Origin: an uncultured Ruminococcus sp.
GTDB lineage: Bacteria; Bacillota; Clostridia; Oscillospirales; CAG-272
Reading direction: 5' to 3'
NCBI GenBank assembly: GCA_902783705.1
Contig: CACZSA010000173.1
Span: 1-8,272 of the forward strand
DNA: 8,272 bases
A program made the translations under genes and the position numbers. The notes under the pieces were generated by a model, which had not been told where the DNA came from, searched no databases, and saw only the letters and a list, made by a program, of their open reading frames with translations. Below are positions 1 to 4,677 of this stretch, piece by piece (within the stretch, counting starts at the first letter, position 1; every line of letters starts with the position of its first letter).

Positions 1-115
1 ACTGAAGGAAAACGGCGGCTATATCTTCTCCTCCGACCACTCGATCCCGAATTCCGTGGGCCTCGAAAACATGAAGGCGATCGTCGAGGCCGTGAAGGAA
101 GCGGGGAAATATTGA
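1..115 (+). CDS. Uroporphyrinogen decarboxylase (URO-D) family protein, C-terminal end only
   Basis: Only the last 37 codons are in the window (reading frame from base 2, stop TGA at 113-115). The visible tail contains GGYIFSSDHSIPNSVGLEN followed by an amphipathic helix ending in AGKY. Gly-Gly-Tyr-Ile-Phe followed by an SDHSIP-like stretch close to the C-terminus is typical of the URO-D/corrinoid methyltransferase-like superfamily that is abundant in Clostridia. Many of these proteins are not true HemE enzymes but predicted methyltransferase or demethylase components. The fragment is too short to separate these possibilities, and the catalytic N-terminal part lies outside the window. It converges on the minus-strand redox operon, and a stem-loop with a T-run follows 12 bases after the stop codon. 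The family call is from recognition of the tail only. Confidence 0.72.
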   Translation, partial: LKENGGYIFSSDHSIPNSVGLENMKAIVEAVKEAGKY

Positions 116-127
116 TTTCACAAATAG

Positions 128-158
128 AAAACCGGATCCAGTCGGGACCCGGTTTTTT
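128..158. terminator. Rho-independent terminator, probably bidirectional
   Basis: AAAACCGG pairs with CCGGTTTT and TCC pairs with GGA, with a single A-C mismatch and a 5-base loop. Six T residues (153-158) follow on the plus strand, which is right for terminating the URO-D-family gene that ends at 115. Read on the minus strand, the same stem is followed by TTTTC, so it could also stop the redox operon whose last gene ends at 179. It lies between two convergent genes, where a shared terminator is expected. Confidence 0.85.
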
Positions 159-178
159 CGTGTGTTTTGATCTGAAAA

Positions 179-544
179 TCAGAGGAAATCCTTGCACGCC
201 ACAAGATTCGTGCCGGGCTCGATGAAGTCGGCGACGAGAATGTCGCCCGTGTGCACCGGAGCCTTCGCACGCGTCGCGCGGACGATCTTCATGGCGTCGA
301 AGAGGCGTTCGCGCGGGATCCCGGCGTCGGTGCGGACGGGGAGCATCTTCTTGCCCTCCGCCGTTTCGATCGTCACTGTCGAGGTGAGCGTGCGGACCGG
401 ATGGGTCACCTCGTTTGCGGCGTAGGTCTTGCCGCGCAGGCAGGTGTACCCCTCGATCGATTCGATGTCTCCCTTGTCGTTCAGCGTGACGGTGATGCGG
501 CATCCCGCCGGACAGACGACGCAGGTCAGCTCTTTCGTAGTCAT
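179..544 (-). CDS. DUF1667 protein with conserved CxxC cysteines (COG3862-type), 121 aa
   Basis: A small soluble protein of 121 residues with no signal peptide or membrane segment. It begins with a Cys cluster CVVCPAGC (C8, C11, C15), followed by C35 in TCLRG and C117 near the C-terminus. The conserved pattern CPxGC, then CxRGxxYAxxE, then PVRTLTSTV is that of the DUF1667/COG3862 family, whose members are almost always encoded beside FAD oxidoreductases as here. The cysteines could hold an Fe-S cluster or act as a redox or metal site, so a role as small electron-transfer subunit of the upstream dehydrogenases is inferred; no function is proven from sequence. ATG at 544 was chosen because GGGAGGGGA (551-559) lies 6 nt upstream of it. 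An in-frame GTG at 547 is one codon earlier but too close to that site. The ATG overlaps the preceding stop by one base (TGATG), pointing to translational coupling. Confidence 0.9.
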   Translation of the reverse strand: MTTKELTCVVCPAGCRITVTLNDKGDIESIEGYTCLRGKTYAANEVTHPVRTLTSTVTIETAEGKKMLPVRTDAGIPRERLFDAMKIVRATRAKAPVHTGDILVADFIEPGTNLVACKDFL

Positions 545-1839
545 CACTTGTCCCCTCCCGTCTCATTCAGCTTCACGATGATCCCGCCCTCACCGGATTT
601 CAGCACCCCGGCGAGCTTGGCGGCGGGGATCGTGAGCGATTCCATCTCGCCCGGCGCGACGGCGGACTTGGCCTTCTTCACGAGGACCTCGCCCCCCTCC
701 GTCTCCACGACGAGCTGGACTTTCTTATAGACGTCGGTCACGCGGAAGAAGATCCGCACGTCCTCGGGCTCCTCGGCGAGGTCGATGCGCTCCGGAACGG
801 TGTAGCGGACGCCGTGTCCGGTCGAGAGCTTCACCGAGCGGACGACGGGCGCGCTCTCCCCGAGGATCCTTGCGGCGGCGGCCCGTCCGGCGGTGTCGGC
901 CTCCTCGGACACATAGTCGACGAGGTCGTGCACGTGCAGAACGTTTCCGCAGGCGTAGATGCCGGGGGCGGAGGTCTCGCGGAACTGGTTCACGGACGCG
1001 CCGTTCGTCATCCGGTCGAGATCGATCCCCGCGCCGCGGGTCAGCTCGTTCTCCGGGATCAGTCCCACGGAGAGGAGCAGCGTGTCGCATTCGAAGTATT
1101 CCTCGGTCCCCGGGATCGGGCGGCGTCCGTTCGCTTCGTCCACGGCGGCGACGGTCACGCCTTCGACGCGGTCGCGCCCGTGGATCTGCACGACGGTGTG
1201 CGAGAGCTTGAGCGGGATCCCGAAGTCGTCGAGGCACTGCACGATGTTGCGCGCCAGTCCGCCGGAATAGGGCATGATCTCGCAGACCGCGAGGACCTTC
1301 GCCCCTTCGAGCGTCATGCGGCGGGCCATGATGAGGCCGATGTCGCCGGAGCCGAGGATGACGACCCGGTGACCGGGCATATAGCCCTCGATGTTGATGT
1401 ACCGCTGGGCGCATCCCGCCGTGTAGACGCCGGAGGGACGGGTGCCCGGAATGCTGAGGGCGCCGCGGGTCCGCTCCCGGCAGCCCATCGCGAGGATCAC
1501 AGCCTCCGCTTCCACGGTGGTGTAGCCCGTTTCGGGGGAGACGAAGGTCACGCGGCGGTCGTCCGTGAGGGAGAGCACCATCGCGTTGCACAGGATCGGG
1601 ATCCTCCGCTCGCGCGCCATGGCGATGTACCGCCCGCTGTATTCGGGTCCGGTCAGCTCCTCGCCGAAGCGGTGGAGGCCGAAGCCCGCATGGATGCATT
1701 GATTGAGAATGCCGCCGGGTTCGCTGTCGCGTTCGAGGACGAGGATGTCCTCCGGCGCGAGCCCCGCGTCGACGGCTGCGACCGCTGCGGAAAGACCCGC
1801 GGGACCGCCGCCGATGATGATGAGTTTATGTTCCGCCAT
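544..1839 (-). CDS. NAD(P)/FAD-dependent oxidoreductase (pyridine nucleotide-disulfide oxidoreductase fold), 431 aa
   Basis: A two-dinucleotide-binding-domain flavoprotein. Residues 5-15 (KLIIIGGGPAG) form the N-terminal FAD-binding Rossmann motif with an acidic residue ending the second strand (VLERD). Residues 159-168 (VVILGSGDIG) form the second Rossmann motif for NAD(P)H, and GIYACGNV (293-300) is the C-terminal FAD-contacting ATG/GD-type motif. About 95 residues after position 335 form an extra C-terminal beta-rich domain. There is no CxxxxC disulfide active site, so it is not a thioredoxin or dihydrolipoamide reductase; C48 in LNQCIHAG and C120 in AMGCRER are possible functional cysteines. 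Between a GlpA-like dehydrogenase and DUF1667, it is probably the subunit exchanging electrons with NAD(P). Start ATG 1839 lies 2 nt after the upstream stop, with AGGAGGG (1846-1852) 6 nt before it inside the upstream gene's last codons. An in-frame start at 1872 would only add an N-terminal tail overlapping that gene. Confidence 0.9.
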   Translation of the reverse strand: MAEHKLIIIGGGPAGLSAAVAAVDAGLAPEDILVLERDSEPGGILNQCIHAGFGLHRFGEELTGPEYSGRYIAMARERRIPILCNAMVLSLTDDRRVTFVSPETGYTTVEAEAVILAMGCRERTRGALSIPGTRPSGVYTAGCAQRYINIEGYMPGHRVVILGSGDIGLIMARRMTLEGAKVLAVCEIMPYSGGLARNIVQCLDDFGIPLKLSHTVVQIHGRDRVEGVTVAAVDEANGRRPIPGTEEYFECDTLLLSVGLIPENELTRGAGIDLDRMTNGASVNQFRETSAPGIYACGNVLHVHDLVDYVSEEADTAGRAAAARILGESAPVVRSVKLSTGHGVRYTVPERIDLAEEPEDVRIFFRVTDVYKKVQLVVETEGGEVLVKKAKSAVAPGEMESLTIPAAKLAGVLKSGEGGIIVKLNETGGDK

Positions 1840-1841
1840 CT

Positions 1842-3293
1842 TCAACCCTCCTCTCTCTTCGTGACGAGCCACGAGCCGGGACCGGATTTGTTGATTTCAT
1901 CGAGTCCGCGTCCGGTGCGCTCGGCAATCAGCACGGCGACGCGGGGAGAGCAGAAGCCGCCCTGACACCGTCCCATGCCCGCGCGGAGCCGCTTTTTCAT
2001 CATGTCGATGGTCACGGCGGGGATCGGCGCGTCGAGCATGTCGAGCAGGTCGCCCTCCGTCACGGTCTCGCAGCGGCAGACGATCTTGCCGTATGCCGGA
2101 TTCTCGCGGCACTTCGCGGCCTTTTCCTCGTCCGTGAGGCGGTTCCACTGGATGTGGTTGCCGTCGGGACGCCGGGTCGGGATGTAATCGGGCTTGTCCT
2201 CGAGCTTCAGACCGCATTCCTCCAGCAGTCCGACGAGGTATTCTGCGGTCGCCGGAGAGGAGGCGAAGCCGGGGGACTCCACGCCGACGGCATGAACGAC
2301 GCCCGGGATCTGCTTCGAGATCTCAAGGTAGAAATCGTACTGATTCGGAGTGGCGCGCACGCCCGCGAAGGAGGTGATCGCCATGTTCATCGGCACATTC
2401 GGCATGATGCGCCGCGCGCCCGCCGTGATCTCCGCGAGCCCTTCGGCGGTCGTGCTCTTGTCGTCGCCGTCGCTGATCGGATAGGCGTTCGGGCCGACGA
2501 TGAGGTTGCCGTGGACCGTGGGGGAGACGAGGATGCCCTTGCCGCGGTCGGAGGGGCAGACGAACAGGGTGGAGTTCGCCATCCCGCCGACGGCCTTGTC
2601 GAGGATGAAGTACTCGCCGCGGCGCGGGGTGATCGTGATCGGGAAGTCGTTCTCCCCGAGGATCGCGGCGACCTCGGCGGAGTGGACGCCCGCGCAGTTG
2701 ACGACATAGCGTCCGGCGACCGTCTCCTCGCCGTTCGTGAGATAGTGGACGTTCCCCGCGCGGGAGGCGTCCGTCACACGGAAATTGAAATAGAAATCGA
2801 CGCCGTTCGTGACCGCGTTCTCGGCGGCGGCGATGGTGATGCCGTAGGGGCAGGTGATGGCAGCGGAGGGAGCCCAGAGGGAATGCATCGCCTCGGGAGA
2901 GATGTTCGGCTCCATCGCGCGGAGCTTCTCCTGCCCGATAATCTCGAGGTCCGGGACGCCGTTTGCCTGCCCGCGCGCGAGGAGTTCCTTGAGCATCGGG
3001 AGGTCCGCGTCGCCGAAGCCGACCACATGGGAGCCGACGTTCCGGCATTCCACGCCGAGGGCGGAGCAGAGCTCCTTCATGAGCCGGTTGCCGCGCACGT
3101 TGAGCTTGGCTTTGAGGGTGCCGGGCTTTGCGTCGTAGCCCGCGTGGACGATGGCGGAGTTCGCCGAGGTCGCGCCGACCGCCGCGTCCGGGCCCGCTTC
3201 GACGACGGCGACCTTCACGTTCTTCGTGGAGAGAAGCCGCGCCGTCATGACACCGGTACATCCGGCGCCGATGATGAGTACGTCGTAGAGCAT
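1842..3293 (-). CDS. FAD-dependent oxidoreductase with C-terminal BFD-type [2Fe-2S] domain (GlpA/LhgO-like), 483 aa
   Basis: A DAO-fold flavoprotein fused to a small iron-sulfur domain. Residues 4-14 (DVLIIGAGCTG) are the FAD Rossmann motif, with E32 ending the second strand (VVEAG). The substrate-binding half of the DAO fold spans roughly 80-350. Residues 400-460 form a bacterioferritin-associated-ferredoxin-like domain with four cluster cysteines: C406 and C408 in IVCRCETV, and C443 and C448 in GRCQGGFC. This layout is known from anaerobic glycerol-3-phosphate dehydrogenase GlpA and COG0579 (L-2-hydroxyglutarate oxidase-like) dehydrogenases. It probably oxidises a 2-hydroxy acid or glycerol-3-phosphate and passes electrons from FAD through the [2Fe-2S] cluster to its two downstream partners. 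The open frame extends to an ATG at 3401, but that codon sits in the predicted promoter. ATG 3293, just before the FAD motif and 7 nt after AGGACGG (3301-3307), is the real start. The substrate is not settled; no glycerol kinase or uptake gene is in view. Confidence 0.9.
   Translation of the reverse strand: MLYDVLIIGAGCTGVMTARLLSTKNVKVAVVEAGPDAAVGATSANSAIVHAGYDAKPGTLKAKLNVRGNRLMKELCSALGVECRNVGSHVVGFGDADLPMLKELLARGQANGVPDLEIIGQEKLRAMEPNISPEAMHSLWAPSAAITCPYGITIAAAENAVTNGVDFYFNFRVTDASRAGNVHYLTNGEETVAGRYVVNCAGVHSAEVAAILGENDFPITITPRRGEYFILDKAVGGMANSTLFVCPSDRGKGILVSPTVHGNLIVGPNAYPISDGDDKSTTAEGLAEITAGARRIMPNVPMNMAITSFAGVRATPNQYDFYLEISKQIPGVVHAVGVESPGFASSPATAEYLVGLLEECGLKLEDKPDYIPTRRPDGNHIQWNRLTDEEKAAKCRENPAYGKIVCRCETVTEGDLLDMLDAPIPAVTIDMMKKRLRAGMGRCQGGFCSPRVAVLIAERTGRGLDEINKSGPGSWLVTKREEG
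1846..1852 (-). promoter_or_regulatory. Ribosome binding site fixing the start at 1839
   Basis: AGGAGGG read on the minus strand, 6 nt before ATG 1839. It is embedded in the last sense codons of the upstream GlpA-like gene, so ribosomes finishing that gene stop right at the next start. It supports coupling and argues against the longer start at 1872. Confidence 0.8.
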
Positions 3294-3318
3294 ATTGATA
3301 CCGTCCTGTTTATCGTTT

Positions 3319-3370
3319 GCCGGGGGTTCCGGCGTGTCCGTCCGGGGAGAGAGGGGGATCGGACATCCCC
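3319..3370 (-). other. Two small stem-loops in the 5' leader of the redox operon
   Basis: The predicted leader is about 77 nt (roughly 3371 to 3294). It starts with GGGGAT-5 nt-ATCCCC (3354-3370), a perfect 6-bp dyad essentially at the 5' end of the mRNA. A second perfect 5-bp dyad, GCCGG-5 nt-CCGGC, lies at 3319-3333, upstream of the ribosome binding site. The first could stabilise the mRNA or, as DNA, be an operator overlapping the transcription start. No known riboswitch architecture is recognisable, and neither stem carries a T-run, so they are not terminators. Confidence 0.5.
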
Positions 3371-3377
3371 TCCGGAT

Positions 3378-3406
3378 AGTATAACATAATCGGCGGCGCA
3401 AAACAA
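3378..3406 (-). promoter_or_regulatory. Sigma-A-type promoter of the redox operon
   Basis: On the minus strand: -35 TTGTTT (3406-3401), a 17-bp spacer, and -10 TATACT (3383-3378) preceded by TGT, an extended -10 element. A run of eight T on the minus strand lies about 10-20 bp upstream of the -35 and may act as an UP element. The predicted transcription start is near 3371. It is oriented toward the GlpA-like gene and is the only good match upstream of it. Confidence 0.75.
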
Positions 3407-3431
3407 CCGATTTGCGAAAAAAAAGTGCGTC

Positions 3432-3464
3432 CCGGGCAAAGATTTTGGGAAAATCGGACCCCGG
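3432..3464. repeat. Imperfect dyad between the divergent promoters
   Basis: GATTTT-GGG-AAAATC (3441-3455) is a perfect 6-bp inverted repeat with a 3-base centre. It is flanked by outer arms CCGGG (3432-3436) and CCCGG (3460-3464), separated from the core by 4 bases on each side. It lies about 70-90 bp upstream of the predicted start of the redox transcript, a plausible activator or operator position. No regulator gene is in the window, so the role is inferred only from position and symmetry. Confidence 0.4.
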
Positions 3465-3562
3465 AGAAACCTTGTGCCGGCGGGAAAGCGGGATGCATGC
3501 AATCAGATTGAAACTTTTTTCTGAACAAAACGAAAAAATCGTAATTATTCACGAATTTGCAC

Positions 3563-3591
3563 TTGCATTCGGAAGGAAAATATGGTAAAAT
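3563..3591 (+). promoter_or_regulatory. Sigma-A-type promoter of the moxR-DUF58-tgpA-like operon
   Basis: -35 TTGCAT (3563-3568), a 17-bp spacer, and -10 TAAAAT (3586-3591) preceded by TGG, which makes an extended -10. AT-rich sequence lies just upstream of the -35 (about 3530-3560). The predicted start is near 3598, giving a leader of about 66 nt. No comparable promoter appears in the short gaps between the three genes, so they are probably co-transcribed from here. Confidence 0.75.
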
Positions 3592-3630
3592 ACTCATCAA
3601 CACTATAACAGTAAAAACCAACCATATCAC

Positions 3631-3663
3631 GGAGGAAGCGGTCCCGACACCGCAGCGCAAATC
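3631..3663 (+). promoter_or_regulatory. Distant ribosome binding site with an intervening hairpin
   Basis: GGAGGA (3631-3636) is the only good Shine-Dalgarno sequence, yet it lies 27 nt before the ATG at 3664, far beyond the usual 5-10 nt. No ATG, GTG or TTG in the right frame lies between them. The gap contains a perfect 5-bp stem, GCGGT (3638-3642) with ACCGC (3649-3653), around a 6-base loop. Folding it removes 16 nt and leaves an effective spacing of about 11 nt. The arrangement therefore supports ATG 3664 as the start and suggests structure-assisted initiation. Confidence 0.6.
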
Positions 3664-4638
3664 ATGGCAAACGAAACGAAAATTTCCGTCCCCGAAAGCT
3701 CCTACAAGGCCGCGCAGGCCCTCATCTCCGAGGTGGAGAAGGTCGTCATCGGCAAGCACAACGAAATCGTCCTCCTCGTCACCGCGATGCTCTCCGGCGG
3801 TCACGTCCTCATCGAAGACGTCCCCGGCACCGGCAAGACGACCCTCGCCGCCGCCCTCGCGCGCTCCGCGGGTCTCGATTTCAACCGCGCGCAGTTCACG
3901 CCCGACGTCATGGCGTCCGATATCACGGGCTTCAACGTCTACAACCGCCAGAAGGAAATGTTCGAGTTCCGCGAGGGCCTCGTCATGACGAACATCCTCC
4001 TCGCCGATGAAATCAACCGCGCCTCCCCGAAGACGCAGTCCGCGCTGCTCGAGGCGATGGAAGAAGCGAAGGTCACCGTCGACGGCACGACCTACCGCGT
4101 CCCGGATCCGTTCATGGTCATCGCGACCCAGAACCCGACCGGCTACGTCGGCACCTATCCGCTTCCGGAAGCGCAGCTCGACCGTTTCGCCATCCGCCTC
4201 TCGATGGGCTACCCGACCGAGGAGGAAGAGGTCAACATCATCACCGACCGCCGCGGCATCAACCCGCTTGAAAAGGTCAACGCCGTGACCGACGTCGAGA
4301 CCATCCGCGGCATCCGCGCCGCCATCCAGCAGGTCGCGCTCGAGCCCGAGATCTGCCGCTACATCGTCCGGCTGATCCACGCGACGAGAAAGTCCTCGAA
4401 GCTCTCCCTCGGCGCGTCTCCGCGTGCGTCCCTGCTTCTCATGAAGCTCTCGCAGGCATACGCCTTCCTCCGCGGCCGCGACTACGTGCTGCCCGAGGAC
4501 ATCGCGTTCGTGTTCATCCCCGGCATCGCGCACCGCATCGTGCTCAGCCAGGAAGCCCGCCTCAACCGCGAGACCCAGGCCGACATCCTCGGCGAGATCC
4601 TCCGCTCCGTCGAAGCCCCCTTCAAGACCCAGAGATAA
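3664..4638 (+). CDS. MoxR-family AAA+ ATPase, 324 aa
   Basis: A cytoplasmic AAA+ ATPase of the MoxR group, of ordinary family length. It shows Walker A EDVPGTGKTT (51-60, K58), the family signature QFTPDVMASDITGFNVYN (77-94), Walker B ILLADEINRA (111-120, D115 and E116), sensor 1 IATQNP (153-158), LDRF (172-175) with the likely arginine finger R174, and sensor 2 around SPR (252-254). All residues for ATP binding and hydrolysis are present. MoxR proteins act as hexameric chaperone-like ATPases on partners with von Willebrand A-like folds; here the natural partner is the DUF58 protein encoded 39 nt downstream. The ATG at 3664 begins MANETKIS, and its ribosome binding site is unusually distant (see the leader entry). 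The operon order MoxR, DUF58, transglutaminase-like membrane protein is a widespread conserved set. The family call is firm; the substrate it remodels is unknown. Confidence 0.96.
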   Translation: MANETKISVPESSYKAAQALISEVEKVVIGKHNEIVLLVTAMLSGGHVLIEDVPGTGKTTLAAALARSAGLDFNRAQFTPDVMASDITGFNVYNRQKEMFEFREGLVMTNILLADEINRASPKTQSALLEAMEEAKVTVDGTTYRVPDPFMVIATQNPTGYVGTYPLPEAQLDRFAIRLSMGYPTEEEEVNIITDRRGINPLEKVNAVTDVETIRGIRAAIQQVALEPEICRYIVRLIHATRKSSKLSLGASPRASLLLMKLSQAYAFLRGRDYVLPEDIAFVFIPGIAHRIVLSQEARLNRETQADILGEILRSVEAPFKTQR

Positions 4639-4677
4639 CGGCCTACTTCATTTCCCAACGAAAGAAACGAGCCAAAC

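Larger units (their letters stand above)
3294..3663. other. Divergent intergenic region, 370 bp, markedly AT-richer than its flanks
   Basis: No gene is supported here. It contains the two divergent promoters, both 5' leaders and the dyads listed separately. Homopolymeric A/T tracts (an A-run at 3417-3424, a T-run near 3514-3519, an A-run near 3533-3538) suggest intrinsic curvature or UP elements. The stretch about 3465-3530 shows nothing else that I can identify. Confidence 0.7.

Noticed and set aside
3294..3371. A riboswitch in the leader of the redox operon
   Set aside because: The leader is only about 77 nt with two small isolated stems. No conserved riboswitch core, terminator or sequestering pairing with the ribosome binding site could be recognised.
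814..3389. Long plus-strand open frames (814-1965 and 2154-3389) opposite the redox genes
   Set aside because: They are antisense shadows of genes with firm FAD and Fe-S motifs, and lack domains, plausible composition or ribosome binding sites.
3294..3401. A longer N-terminus for the GlpA-like protein starting at 3401
   Set aside because: The extra 36 residues are unlike the family, and the proposed ATG lies at the predicted -35 element, upstream of the predicted transcription start. ATG 3293 has its own Shine-Dalgarno sequence and begins just before the FAD motif.
3557..3988. An alternative plus-strand frame starting at 3557 ahead of and overlapping moxR
   Set aside because: It starts before the predicted transcription start, turns into Ser/Pro/Arg/Thr-rich shadow sequence within moxR, and has no ribosome binding site or domain.
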